Source of the DNA: Prevotella communis
GTDB taxonomy: Bacteria > Bacteroidota > Bacteroidia > Bacteroidales > Bacteroidaceae
Direction: 5' to 3'
DNA: 64,000 nucleotides
NCBI RefSeq assembly: GCF_022024115.1
Contig: NZ_CP091792.1
Span: forward strand, 2,356,001-2,420,000
Positions within the stretch are counted from its first letter, which is position 1, and every line of letters starts with the position of its first letter. Below the pieces are notes generated by a model. It saw only the letters and a program-made list of their open reading frames with translations, was not told where the DNA came from and ran no database searches. Made by a program: the position numbers and the translations under genes. Shown here piece after piece: positions 33,401 through 42,017 of the stretch.

Positions 33401-34648
33401 ATGAATTCAGAAGAAATAACAGCACTTCAGCAAAAAAATTCCGAACTAGCCGAACAACTAGAGTTAGTAAAAATGCAGTTGGACAAAGCCAACCGCAAGC
33501 TCAAGGAATATGAAGAAAAGGCCGAAAAGGCCGAAAAAGCGAGCAAGATGAAATCCTTGTTCCTTGCCAACATGTCGCATGAAATTCGCACACCCCTCAA
33601 CGCTATCGAAGGTTTCTCCCGTGTCATGGTAGAGACAGACTCTCAAGAAGACCGCATGAACTATATGGAGATTATTGAGAGCAATAACAACCGTCTTCTT
33701 AGTCTTGTCAACGAGATCCTTGATCTCTCACGCGTTGAGAATGGTGAGATAACCATCAAGAAAGAACCTACGGATTTGAACTATCTGATGAAGAGTATCA
33801 AGCAGTTATTCAAATTCCGTTGTCCCGAGACAGTCAGCCTGACGTGGAACAAGCCCGCAAGTCCAGTAAGCATGGAGACCGATGCCAACCGTATCACGCA
33901 GGTATTCTCAAACCTTATCTCCAACGCCCTCAAGCACACACCTAAAGGTGTTATCTCCTTTGGCTATGAGTTGCTGAGCGACACGCAGGAGATCCGTTTC
34001 TTCGTCAAGGACACAGGTACCGGTATCGACCCCAAGTTTATCGAACATATCTTTGATGCCTACGCTTCTCAGGATGCCGAGCAGCAGCGCGGTTTCGGCC
34101 TTGGTCTGGCCCTCTGCCGTATCATTGTAGAGAAGATGGGAGGCACCATTGAAGTAGACTCAACCTTGGGCAAAGGCTCCATCTTCACATTCACCCTGCC
34201 TTTCTCAGGTTCTATCAGTGGCGTCGCCGTTACCACCCGTTCAAACAACATGCGCACTCTGCGTGTAAACAACCCCGTCAACCAGGAAGCCCTGAAGACC
34301 GTGTTGGTTGTTGAGGATGAGGAGAGCAACTACGAGCTGATACGTATTGTGCTGCAGAAGCGCTATAACCTGATACATGCCCGCAATGGTATTGAAGCCG
34401 TGACGATGAACGAGGAAGAGCATCCCGACATCATTCTGATGGACGTCAGAATGCCCGAGATGGACGGTCTCGATGCCACCCGTATCATCAAGGAGGTCAA
34501 CAACAAGGTGCCCATTATCATCCTCAGTGCCTATGCTTTCCCAGAGAATATCCGTGAGGCAAAAGCAGCCGGTTGCGATGAGTTTATGGCAAAGCCGTTC
34601 AATGTAGAAGACCTCATTGAGAAGATTAATCACTTCATTGGATCATAA
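33401..34648 (+). CDS. Cytoplasmic hybrid histidine kinase without sensor domain
   Basis: A 415-residue kinase: coiled coil (about 1-45, heptads rich in Glu/Lys), HisKA with the H-box NMSHEIRTPLNA (about 55-65), HATPase (about 165-270, N-box NLISNALKH, G-boxes GTGIDP and GFGLGLALC), then a receiver domain (about 300-415: VVEDEE, phospho-Asp in LMDVRMPEMDG, Lys in MAKPF). There is no signal peptide, membrane segment or sensor domain. The frame opens at TTG (33380), but the ATG at 33401 fits the promoter better. Confidence 0.88.
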   Translation: MNSEEITALQQKNSELAEQLELVKMQLDKANRKLKEYEEKAEKAEKASKMKSLFLANMSHEIRTPLNAIEGFSRVMVETDSQEDRMNYMEIIESNNNRLLSLVNEILDLSRVENGEITIKKEPTDLNYLMKSIKQLFKFRCPETVSLTWNKPASPVSMETDANRITQVFSNLISNALKHTPKGVISFGYELLSDTQEIRFFVKDTGTGIDPKFIEHIFDAYASQDAEQQRGFGLGLALCRIIVEKMGGTIEVDSTLGKGSIFTFTLPFSGSISGVAVTTRSNNMRTLRVNNPVNQEALKTVLVVEDEESNYELIRIVLQKRYNLIHARNGIEAVTMNEEEHPDIILMDVRMPEMDGLDATRIIKEVNNKVPIIILSAYAFPENIREAKAAGCDEFMAKPFNVEDLIEKINHFIGS

Positions 34649-34671
34649 ATTCACCCCCACCAATACATATT

Positions 34672-35730
34672 ATGGGTAAACTGGGCGTTTACAAATACAT
34701 CTCTTTCATGTTGCTGCTCATCAGCACGCTGATGGCCGTTTTCACACTCTTTGGACTTTTCGGAGGCTCTTCCGACCCTGCCTCAGGTACTGCAATCGCC
34801 ATGCTGGTCTATGCCCTTCCATATCTGTTGGGGGGTAATGTCATCATGCTGATATACTGGCTCATACGCCGTCACTGGCAGTGGCTGGCCATTCCCGCCG
34901 TTCCCCTGCTGTGCGGCATCCCCTATATTGGCACCGTCTATCAGCCAGGCCTGTTCAATGATGGCGAGACAAGTCGTTCCGGAGTCAAGATAGCCACATA
35001 CAACGTGGCCATGTTTGGCCGAGAGACATCAGGCTTCAAGGCGCTGGATATCCTGGCCGAGATGAAACGTCAGAATGTAGATATCCTCTGTATCCAGGAA
35101 TATGAGAATGTGAGTGGCGACAAACTCAACTCCGACAGCTACAAAGGCTACTTCCCCTATTCCGCCACAGGTCGCGGCGATATGATCATCTATAGCCGCT
35201 ATCCCGTAGAGCGTCACGAGACCATCGATTTCGGTCCTACCAACAATAGTGCCATGTGGGCCGACATCAATATCAACAGTCGTATTGTGCGTGTGTTCAA
35301 CGTCCACTTGGAGACCACCGGTTTCAACAGCGCCCTCCATAACATGGCCAAGAACGAGCTCCAGGGCCGTTCTATCGAGGACAATGCCTTCATCCGCCTT
35401 GTCTATGGCAACTATACACGCGGCATGGCTGTACGCGCTCGTCAGGCTGATTTGGTAGCCGACCTCATCCGCACATCCGATTATCCCTGTATTGTCTGTG
35501 GTGACTTCAACGACGTGCCCTACTCCTATGTTTATAAGACGATGCTTGGCGACCTGGTGGATGGTTTCAAGGAGTGTGGCGAAGGCATTATGTACACCTA
35601 TAATGGCGGCAGGAAAAAAGTGCGCATCGACTATATTTTCCACGACCCCAGCTTAGAGGGTGAATCGTACTACACAAAGGAAATCAATTATTCCGACCAC
35701 TTCCCCGTATTCATGAAGATAGCCTTTTAA
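34672..35730 (+). CDS. Endonuclease/exonuclease/phosphatase family protein with membrane helices
   Basis: A 352-residue protein: three N-terminal membrane helices (about 10-90), then an EEP domain (about 105-352) with the metal and catalytic motifs ATYNVAMF, IQEYE, HLETTGF, GDFNDVP and the terminal SDHFPV. EEP enzymes cleave phosphodiesters in DNA, RNA, sphingomyelin or inositol phosphates; the membrane anchoring suggests an envelope substrate. It follows the kinase by 23 bases. Confidence 0.85.
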   Translation: MGKLGVYKYISFMLLLISTLMAVFTLFGLFGGSSDPASGTAIAMLVYALPYLLGGNVIMLIYWLIRRHWQWLAIPAVPLLCGIPYIGTVYQPGLFNDGETSRSGVKIATYNVAMFGRETSGFKALDILAEMKRQNVDILCIQEYENVSGDKLNSDSYKGYFPYSATGRGDMIIYSRYPVERHETIDFGPTNNSAMWADININSRIVRVFNVHLETTGFNSALHNMAKNELQGRSIEDNAFIRLVYGNYTRGMAVRARQADLVADLIRTSDYPCIVCGDFNDVPYSYVYKTMLGDLVDGFKECGEGIMYTYNGGRKKVRIDYIFHDPSLEGESYYTKEINYSDHFPVFMKIAF

Positions 35731-35738
35731 AGGAATCA

Positions 35739-35776
35739 AGGAGTTAAGACCTCTAGACTATCGTCTTAACTCCTTA
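35739..35776. terminator. Symmetric hairpin with 8-base tandem repeats between convergent genes
   Basis: AAGGAGTTAAGAC and GTCTTAACTCCTT form a 13-base-pair stem. Further copies of the octamer AACTCCTT continue past the 3' arm, so the array could slip and vary. It separates two convergent genes and could terminate both. Confidence 0.55.
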
Positions 35777-35797
35777 ACTCCTTAACTCCTTAACTAC

Positions 35798-36262
35798 TTA
35801 TACTATTTTGAACCTCACCCTGAACGAGCGTTCCTGTTCGTCCCAGTTAGTGCCCAGCATCTCAAACCGTCCTATCTGACTCGTTGAGCGTACGTGTTTA
35901 CCAATGCACGGACACACATCATAATCGCCTATACGCACCAGTCGGATAGTCTCGCTGGCATCCTCTGGCAATCGGTCCAGCACCACCCCCTCAGGAATAC
36001 TATCACGCGTGACAAACTCGAACCTCACAGGCAAATCCTCTGCTATCAGCTCGTTCATCCTGCGTTCAATCTCTTTTTCCTCTTGTCGCGAGGGCTTATG
36101 ATCCAGGTGAAAACTCATCTTGCTCTTCTTTCTCTCCACGTGCGCATTATAGCTGCGCCCGCATCCAAAGAGCCTTATCATCGTCTGGTTCAACAGATGC
36201 TCCGCCGTATGCGCAGGCGGAAACTCCTCCTTGTTATGCTCGTTCAGAATATAATCTTCCAT
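35798..36262 (-). CDS. Alanyl-tRNA editing (AlaX-like) protein
   Basis: A 154-residue protein with the editing-site zinc motifs HTAEHLL (HxxxH, about residues 20-24) and CIGKH (about 120-124), as in the editing domain of AlaRS and free AlaX. It would deacylate mischarged tRNA-Ala (Ser or Gly). A compact AlaX without the N-terminal extension. It lies 6 bases after the inositol phosphatase stop. Confidence 0.85.
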   Translation of the reverse strand: MEDYILNEHNKEEFPPAHTAEHLLNQTMIRLFGCGRSYNAHVERKKSKMSFHLDHKPSRQEEKEIERRMNELIAEDLPVRFEFVTRDSIPEGVVLDRLPEDASETIRLVRIGDYDVCPCIGKHVRSTSQIGRFEMLGTNWDEQERSFRVRFKIV

Positions 36263-36268
36263 CGTTAT

Positions 36269-37126
36269 TCACGCCGTTTTAATCACATCAAGCAAGTCCT
36301 TCTGTATCACCCCGTTAGTAGCCACCACATTATTGCCCTGCGTAAAATCCTCAGAGCCTTCATAGTTGGTCACCATGCCGCCAGCCTCCTTCACTATCAG
36401 CGCACCCGCCATAAAGTCCCACTGGCCAATATATTTCTCCGCATAGCCATCATATCGTCCGGAAGCCACATAGCAGAGCGCCATTGCGGCAGAGCCACAC
36501 ATACGGATGCTGCCCACGTTGCCATACAACTTGTCTATCAGATGCTTAATCACGGGCTTATAGGCATCACTGTTGTAAGGCAACTGCAAGCACAGCAGCG
36601 CATCCTGAATCTTCTGGTTGCTGACTTTCAACTTTAAACTTTCACCTTTCAACTCTACATACGCTCCTCCCCCTTTCCAGGCACAGTAGCACTCATCGTG
36701 ACACACCTCATAGACCACGCCAATCAGTATCTCCTTGCCTTGCAATAAGGCGATGCTCACGGCGTATGGCGCATACTGATGGATAAAGTTCGTGGTGCCG
36801 TCCAGCGGATCTACCACCCAGGTGAGGGCTGAAGACTGAGGGCTGATGGCAGAATCCTCTTCCATCTTACATCTTCCTTCTTCCATCTTCGTCGTTCCCT
36901 CCTCAGTAATAAATCCTGCCTCGGGCAACAGCTGTCGCAAAGCACTCACAATCTGCTTTTCCGACCCTTTATCCACATACGACACATAGTCGTGCGCATG
37001 CTTACGCTCCACGCTTTCCAAGGAGAATTTTCTTCTCTCCTCCCTGATATAAGCACCCGCCTGCTTCGCTATCTCGCAGACGCCGCGCGTCAATTCCTCT
37101 AACATAAAATCTTTATCTTCATCCAT
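36269..37126 (-). CDS. Inositol monophosphatase family protein with repeat insertions
   Basis: A 285-residue protein with the family motifs: acidic metal site ITEEG, WVVDPLDGTTNF, and WDFMAGALI. It dephosphorylates inositol monophosphate or a related sugar phosphate. Two stretches look like inserted intergenic repeats: about 20 residues between ITEEG and WVVDP (DNA 36822-36893, built of TCTTCCATCTT and GGGCTGAAG units), and LKGESLKLKVSNQ (DNA 36621-36655, AACTTTAAACTTTC). I placed the start at 37126 (MDEDKDFML), because the upstream ATG at 37144 touches the -7 box. Confidence 0.85.
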   Translation of the reverse strand: MDEDKDFMLEELTRGVCEIAKQAGAYIREERRKFSLESVERKHAHDYVSYVDKGSEKQIVSALRQLLPEAGFITEEGTTKMEEGRCKMEEDSAISPQSSALTWVVDPLDGTTNFIHQYAPYAVSIALLQGKEILIGVVYEVCHDECYCAWKGGGAYVELKGESLKLKVSNQKIQDALLCLQLPYNSDAYKPVIKHLIDKLYGNVGSIRMCGSAAMALCYVASGRYDGYAEKYIGQWDFMAGALIVKEAGGMVTNYEGSEDFTQGNNVVATNGVIQKDLLDVIKTA

Positions 37127-37144
37127 TAATCTTCCGATTTTCAT

Positions 37145-37153
37145 GCAAAGGTA
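37145..37153 (-). promoter_or_regulatory. Promoter -7 box of the inositol phosphatase / AlaX pair
   Basis: TACCTTTGC directly followed by ATG. The transcript would start at or in that ATG, which argues for the later start at 37126. Confidence 0.6.
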
Positions 37154-37256
37154 CAAAAAATCCCACATCTTCCCTCGCTTCTTTCAAAAAAAATGCAAGT
37201 TTAAAAGAACATCAGGAACAAGACGCTCGTCTGTTCCTGATGTCCTATCAAATTAT

Positions 37257-37673
37257 CTACTCTCTCGCCAAGGCCCAGCCATCGAGCAAGGCTATCCAAT
37301 CCAGTCCTTCCGAGCCACATTCCTGGACGCACATTGCGGCACCCAACTTCATCCAGCGGGCGGGCTTATCACTGGGGATACCCAAGGGCTCGTCGGGACC
37401 GATGCCCGTGAACCTGCATACATTCTCGATATACGCCCGGGTGTTGTTCTCATTTGGCGGCGCCCACCGGTTGATTATCGCCCTGATGGTATAGAGACGG
37501 TACGTGTGGTAGTACGTGCGTGTCAGCATCACGAAGGCTGCACGCCAGCCATACGCCATGGTTTCAAACTGACAGAACTGAGGGTCTGTCTGCAAGGCCT
37601 TCATGCCCTGCCATTTATCCTTTGAACGTCTTATATTCAGCGGATTATTATTACGAATTCCTCTTGCAATCAT
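37257..37673 (-). CDS. Phage P5-like lysozyme-type structural protein
   Basis: A 138-residue protein beginning MIARGIRNNNPLNIR, a motif shared with the PRD1 P5-like 'structural protein' and lytic transglycosylase-like families of phages and Bacteroides elements. It probably binds or cleaves peptidoglycan. Last gene of a minus-strand phage-like module; its start overlaps the previous gene by 23 bases. No signal peptide is visible. Confidence 0.7.
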   Translation of the reverse strand: MIARGIRNNNPLNIRRSKDKWQGMKALQTDPQFCQFETMAYGWRAAFVMLTRTYYHTYRLYTIRAIINRWAPPNENNTRAYIENVCRFTGIGPDEPLGIPSDKPARWMKLGAAMCVQECGSEGLDWIALLDGWALARE

Positions 37674-38055
37674 TTCGTTTCTTCTTGTTTACGTTTATTG
37701 GTGTACTATTTGGAAAGGCTTCACTATAAGCCTTATCGAGCGCTTTCAGATTGACTTTCCGATAGCTGACGCCCGTTTTTACAGCCACGATAGCACGCAA
37801 CAGTTCACGGTGCTTGCGCGGATAAAGACTCGGTATCGGCAGCTCGTTCCAGCCTTCCTGAGGCTCGTCGTCAACCACAGCCATGTGACACACCTCCCAG
37901 ATAAAATCGTCGGTGGCTTCGCTGCCAAACCATGCCTTCAACACATTGCGGATGCAATACCGCTTACACTGACCTCCGAGGAGGCGCCTCGTGCGCTCCA
38001 GCCTGCGCCAGAGCAACACAAAGCATTCCTGCGAATTATTTAATTCTAAATTCAT
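37651..38055 (-). CDS. Hypothetical protein of the phage-like module
   Basis: A 134-residue basic protein with no family I recognise; features are RLERTRRLLGGQCKRYC and a Lys/Arg-rich C-terminus (KKKRNDCKRNS). The frame is open from 38070, but its first codons are a translation of AATTTAG/AATTATG heptads, so I placed the start at MNLELNNSQ. It lies between the iteron block after the primase gene and the P5-like gene. Confidence 0.55.
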   Translation of the reverse strand: MNLELNNSQECFVLLWRRLERTRRLLGGQCKRYCIRNVLKAWFGSEATDDFIWEVCHMAVVDDEPQEGWNELPIPSLYPRKHRELLRAIVAVKTGVSYRKVNLKALDKAYSEAFPNSTPINVNKKKRNDCKRNS

Positions 38056-38083
38056 AATTCTAAATTTCAATATTCATAAAATC

Positions 38084-38117
38084 GATTTTGACCAAATGAC
38101 CTTGACCAAATGACCAC
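38084..38117 (-). repeat. Iteron arm at the 3' end of the primase-like gene
   Basis: GGTCATTTGGTCAAGGTCAT and the following TTGGTCAAAATC (minus strand) match the left arm of both HU iteron blocks nearly exactly. The block starts right after the primase stop codon (38119). Confidence 0.75.
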
Positions 38118-38118
38118 G

Positions 38119-40545
38119 TTACAACTTACGATAATTACCATCCTCTTCCAGTACCACGAGCTTTTGTTTGCGCCAATTCTTCAGCATCTGCCGCACGGTG
38201 TTATGGTTCACGTTGGCCCCCTTCACCGCCACCGATTGCTGCATAGCCTGCTCGAAAGAGAACTGGATGTCCAGTCGCTCAAAGATGGAGTCGTTCTTGC
38301 CGCGCTTGGTGCGCTCACCGTTCATATTGCCGGCGTAGTCGCGACTCTGGAAGGCGTTCTCTATGCGGTCGCGGAAGAAGTAGAGCGCGTTCTCCAGCAG
38401 CGAGTCGGCTATCACGTCGTAGACCTCCAGCATCGTGGGCGTCTGCGCCTTCAGCAGCATCTCCTTCCATAGTCCCGGCTGCTGCTTCAACTGTGCCTCT
38501 GCTCCGGTCAGCCCGTGCTTCTGAATAAGGCTTTCGCACACCTTGCATAGCATCAGACAGCAGGTCATTCGCTGGGCTGTGACGCAGACGCGGAAGCGCT
38601 GACGGGCCCGGGTGCGGTCGTCGTTCTTCATCGTCTCCAGTCGGATGCGCTCCACCCATTCACGGCCCTTGGCCTCCAGTTTGGGCAGCACCACCTCGCC
38701 ATACATCAGCGGCAACAGATGGGCTATCTGCTGGATGCGGTCGCGCTGGCGGTCGGTCAGCACAGGCGGCTTGTCCTGCAGCGGTGCAAAGGTGTTATCG
38801 GGCGTGCGGGCCACGGCGATACGGCTCTGAAAACCGTCGGTATAGTTGTTCACCACGCGATACAGCGCATCGGGCGTGCCGCACATGCACACGTTCCACA
38901 GCAGTTTGTCGATATGCACGTTCACCGCGTCAGCACTGCGGGCCTCACGCTCGTACTTCGTACCGTCGTAGCTCTGGCGCAGCATCACGGAGAAGTCGCT
39001 CATCGTGGATTTCCATTTCTGCGCCACGGTATCGGCCTCGGGGGTAAACGAGAAGGCGTGCTTGCCCTCCGTGTTGGCCAGACGCTCGGCCAGGTTGGCC
39101 ACCGTATTGTTCAGCGTCAGACAGCGCACGGGCAGTTTCGGTTCCTCGGGCTGCTCCTTCTTATTCTTCGCCGCCCGCTTCTTGGCACGCCACTCGTCCT
39201 CCTGCACCTGGTACATCTTGTCGAGCGCCTGCACCTCACTCATCCACGCCTCCACCACGGGGTCGATGCCACCCTTGCCGCTGGCAAAGTCGCCGGCGAT
39301 ATAGGCAATCAGGTTCAGCCCTCGCTTCTGCCCGTGCACATCTAGCGTCACGCCTGTGGCCAGCGTGCCGATACAGGGGCAGATGGCGGTGATAACGGGC
39401 ATGGAGAGCTGAGGACCGACGGCATCGATGGAGTCGCGGATGCCCATCGGCATTCGCTTAAGGGAAGAGGGAAGAGTGAAAAGTGAAGAATTTGCTACCG
39501 CATCATCATTGTCATCCTCATCCGCTAGGCCCTCCTCCCCTTTGGGGAGGTCGGGAGAGGTTAAGGCATTCAGTGTGTTGCGCAGCCTCTGCGGAAATCC
39601 GTTGTACTCCGAACTCAGTGCACTCTTAATCTTCGCCCGTTTCTCCTCTTCGGGGAACCCGTTGTAGCAGGGAATCACCTGATCCAGCCAGTCGGCATTC
39701 TTGCCACAGATATGCCTCAGGTCGCAGGCCAACTGATAGGTCAGCGTGTCGCGGTCGCCAATGGTCGGTTCAAACCCGTGGTTGTTCAGCTCCCAGTACT
39801 TCCGGATGATATCCGTGAAGGGGATGCCGTGGTAAGAAGAGGGGAAAAGAAGAAGACTCTCCCCCAGCAGACTCTCCCCCATCCCCTCCCTGTGAGGGAG
39901 GGGCGTAGATAGAAGACTCTCCCCCATCCCCTCTCTGTGAGAGAGGGGCGTAGATAGTTCAGCTACTTGTGATTGTCCTTGAGTCTGACCACTCCCCTCT
40001 CTGAGCAGAGAGGGGCTGGGGGTGAGTCTGAATATCTCATCATCCAGAAATAAAAGATCCTCGGCGCTCCCCGTTGTCGTGAAAAACACCCTCGTGATGT
40101 CCTTAGCACCATCGTCGTATTTGACCTCCAGCAGTTCACTCGCCCACTTCAGGTTCTCCTCCTGCGATAGCTCCGGACGGCGACGGAACACCAGGTGATA
40201 ACCACCGCCGCGGGCACTCTCCTCCAGCATCAGCAGACCCAGTTCCTCCTTCTTCTGCAAGATGCGCTCACGCACCGCGGGCATCTCCTCCTTGGTCAGG
40301 TGGTCTATATCCATGCCCACCGTGGTGCTCATCGTCTTTGAGCCCTTCAGCGAGCCGTCTTCATTGGGCAGGCACGAGTAGTTCATCTGCACCAGCTTCG
40401 ATTTCAGACCTTCCTCGCCTGCTCGGATACGCTCCACCAACCGCCGCTGCTCGCCGCCATTCCTCAGACTCAGATACTCCTCTCTCGTGAGGACAGGGCG
40501 CATCCTCTTCGCCCCATCCTTATAATAAATCATGTGTACGCTCAT
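38119..40545 (-). CDS. VirE/DUF3987 primase-like protein with inserted repeats
   Basis: An 808-residue protein. Residues about 1-170 are the BT4734-like/VirE N-terminal region (SARGGGYHLVFRR, a primase-like fold). Residues about 400-790 are DUF3987, a helicase-like domain (IAYIAGDFASGKGGIDPVV). Three repeat families are inserted in frame: palindromic CTCCCCTCTCTGTGAGAG-type units (39868-40029, read as REGMGESLLSTPL), a CTCCCCTTTGGGGAGG unit (39528-39566, read as SPDLPKGEEGL) and a TTTGCTACCGC unit (39471-39501). The product may remain functional or be decaying. It overlaps the upstream gene by 4 bases (ATGA). Confidence 0.78.
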   Translation of the reverse strand: MSVHMIYYKDGAKRMRPVLTREEYLSLRNGGEQRRLVERIRAGEEGLKSKLVQMNYSCLPNEDGSLKGSKTMSTTVGMDIDHLTKEEMPAVRERILQKKEELGLLMLEESARGGGYHLVFRRRPELSQEENLKWASELLEVKYDDGAKDITRVFFTTTGSAEDLLFLDDEIFRLTPSPSLLREGSGQTQGQSQVAELSTPLSHREGMGESLLSTPLPHREGMGESLLGESLLLFPSSYHGIPFTDIIRKYWELNNHGFEPTIGDRDTLTYQLACDLRHICGKNADWLDQVIPCYNGFPEEEKRAKIKSALSSEYNGFPQRLRNTLNALTSPDLPKGEEGLADEDDNDDAVANSSLFTLPSSLKRMPMGIRDSIDAVGPQLSMPVITAICPCIGTLATGVTLDVHGQKRGLNLIAYIAGDFASGKGGIDPVVEAWMSEVQALDKMYQVQEDEWRAKKRAAKNKKEQPEEPKLPVRCLTLNNTVANLAERLANTEGKHAFSFTPEADTVAQKWKSTMSDFSVMLRQSYDGTKYEREARSADAVNVHIDKLLWNVCMCGTPDALYRVVNNYTDGFQSRIAVARTPDNTFAPLQDKPPVLTDRQRDRIQQIAHLLPLMYGEVVLPKLEAKGREWVERIRLETMKNDDRTRARQRFRVCVTAQRMTCCLMLCKVCESLIQKHGLTGAEAQLKQQPGLWKEMLLKAQTPTMLEVYDVIADSLLENALYFFRDRIENAFQSRDYAGNMNGERTKRGKNDSIFERLDIQFSFEQAMQQSVAVKGANVNHNTVRQMLKNWRKQKLVVLEEDGNYRKL
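39868..40029. repeat. Palindromic repeats inside the primase-like gene
   Basis: Two direct units of about 43 bases (from 39870 and 39914) contain CCCCTCYCTGTGAGRGAGGGG, each followed by CGTAGATAG. A third, inverted unit (39991-40029) contains CCCCTCTCTGAGCAGAGAGG. All keep the reading frame. Confidence 0.75.
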
Positions 40546-40928
40546 CGCAGTTCGCCTCCTTTCATCATCTCCCTTATTATCTTTCTGGCTATCGCACTGG
40601 CCTGACTCACCAGTTTCTGTGGCAGATTGCCTACCTCCTCGTCGTCCAGCGAGAAAACGAAATAGTAGCGGCCGTTACGTCCGTGCGACAGCGAACAGTT
40701 GTCTTCGCGGAATATCGGTTTGTTTTTGTGTCGTTTAGGTTTCTCAGTCATATACACGTTGCCGTCGCGCATCCCCTGCACGTGGAAATCGCCATGAAAG
40801 GCTTCTGCTGCCACATCCTCGCAGCACTCAAAATCAAGTGTACGCAGTCCTGATTCCTGCTTGCCGAAGGTCATCAGACCCTCGACCATTACCTGTTGTC
40901 CTAAAATAGGTGTTCTTCTAGTTTTCAT
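40542..40928 (-). CDS. Hypothetical protein of the phage-like module
   Basis: A 128-residue protein from MKTRRTPILGQQVMVEGLMT; no family recognised. The frame is open to 41003 with a Lys/Arg-rich extension, but the ATG at 40928 gives a globular start. Its stop overlaps the primase start (ATGA), so it probably works with it. Confidence 0.5.
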   Translation of the reverse strand: MKTRRTPILGQQVMVEGLMTFGKQESGLRTLDFECCEDVAAEAFHGDFHVQGMRDGNVYMTEKPKRHKNKPIFREDNCSLSHGRNGRYYFVFSLDDEEVGNLPQKLVSQASAIARKIIREMMKGGELR

Positions 40929-41016
40929 TTTACTTAAGTTTTTGCGAGCAGAAGTTTCAGAAATCCGATGGCCATCTTCACGTGAAGACTTCTTTCGCCT
41001 CAACTCAAGTTAGTTC

Positions 41017-41712
41017 TTAGTGAAACAATGATTTGATGAATTCCTTGCCCTGCGGTGTCCACACCATGTATGGGCGCTGCTTCTTGTCACCATTCAGAGC
41101 GTAGTAGTGAAACATGCGTTCTTCCGTATAGCCGCATTCAGTATATTGGGCCTTGAGCTTGTAGCGCGAACCGTTCCAATACTGTATGCCCTTGTCCACC
41201 AGAAAGTGGTTCAGCGCGTTCGCCGTTGTTTCCAGGCTCTCGGCCACCTCTGATGCAGTGAAACAGTCATCGGCAGGCAGGTTGGCACGCGATATGGTGC
41301 GAGCTATAATCTTGTTGGCCTCCTCAACCATCTCGCCCTCAGTCAGTGCCTCGCCAGTGCGCAGGTTCCTTGTTGGCAGATAACCGCCCGTCTGACGAAT
41401 CTGCGGCAGCACCTCAGCCGTTACCCAGCGCTTAAATTCCTTAGCCTGCGGCAGTTTGGAGCTGAGTACCAGGGAGTAGAGACCAGACTCGTTGATGATA
41501 ATCGTTTTCTGAGTTCCACCAAGGGGGCCCTGAATCAGGGCGTCCTTTTTGTCCTCATCATCAACATGAGCCGCTAAAGCATTACGACTTTTAGCATATC
41601 CCAGCGCCTGTGCCACATCCTTACCCACAAAGAAAGTCTCACCTTTCTCATTTGTCATTGTTCGAACCTCGCCGAACATATCATTCTTAAAAATCTGAAT
41701 ATTTGTTGTCAT
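41017..41712 (-). CDS. BRO-N antirepressor
   Basis: A 231-residue protein: N-terminal BRO domain (1 to about 110; FVGKDVAQALGYAKSRNALA and RWVTAEVLPQIRQTGGY) plus a C-terminal antirepressor-type (ANT/KilA-C-like) domain (about 130-231). Phage antirepressors of this type counter CI-like repressors. It supports a phage origin for the module; no repressor or integrase gene is seen beside it. Confidence 0.85.
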   Translation of the reverse strand: MTTNIQIFKNDMFGEVRTMTNEKGETFFVGKDVAQALGYAKSRNALAAHVDDEDKKDALIQGPLGGTQKTIIINESGLYSLVLSSKLPQAKEFKRWVTAEVLPQIRQTGGYLPTRNLRTGEALTEGEMVEEANKIIARTISRANLPADDCFTASEVAESLETTANALNHFLVDKGIQYWNGSRYKLKAQYTECGYTEERMFHYYALNGDKKQRPYMVWTPQGKEFIKSLFH

Positions 41713-41735
41713 TGTTGTTTTTACCTTTTTATTTT

Positions 41736-42017
41736 TTACCTATTTACCTTTATCAGGTCTGTCGCTAAGATTTCCTGGAACGTCTGTCCCTGATATTCAT
41801 GTGTAGAGAATCGGAGGGTGGCGATGACGATGTCACCCTCGTAGAACCTGCACGCCGCCAGATTACCCAGCATGGCGCACACATATTCATTTTCAAACTT
41901 TGAGCCCAGCTCCTTCAGCACAATGTTGCACTTCTGGATAACGCCCGACTCCTGTTTACTTGACTGTACGCTGAAGGCCTCGCCCTGGCGTACTACTTTC
42001 AAAATCTTTGTTTCCAT
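41736..42017 (-). CDS. Small OB-fold-like protein (DUF3127-like)
   Basis: A 93-residue protein. Strands such as QKCNIVLKELGSKFENEYVC and GDIVIATLRFSTHEYQGQTF resemble the DUF3127 OB-fold family, possibly ssDNA-binding. The resemblance is by eye only. First gene of the phage-like module. Confidence 0.5.
   Translation of the reverse strand: METKILKVVRQGEAFSVQSSKQESGVIQKCNIVLKELGSKFENEYVCAMLGNLAACRFYEGDIVIATLRFSTHEYQGQTFQEILATDLIKVNR

Noticed and set aside
38084..38117. CRISPR repeat array
   Set aside because: The GGTCATTTGGTCA units are 8-16 bases with no unique spacers and no cas genes nearby.
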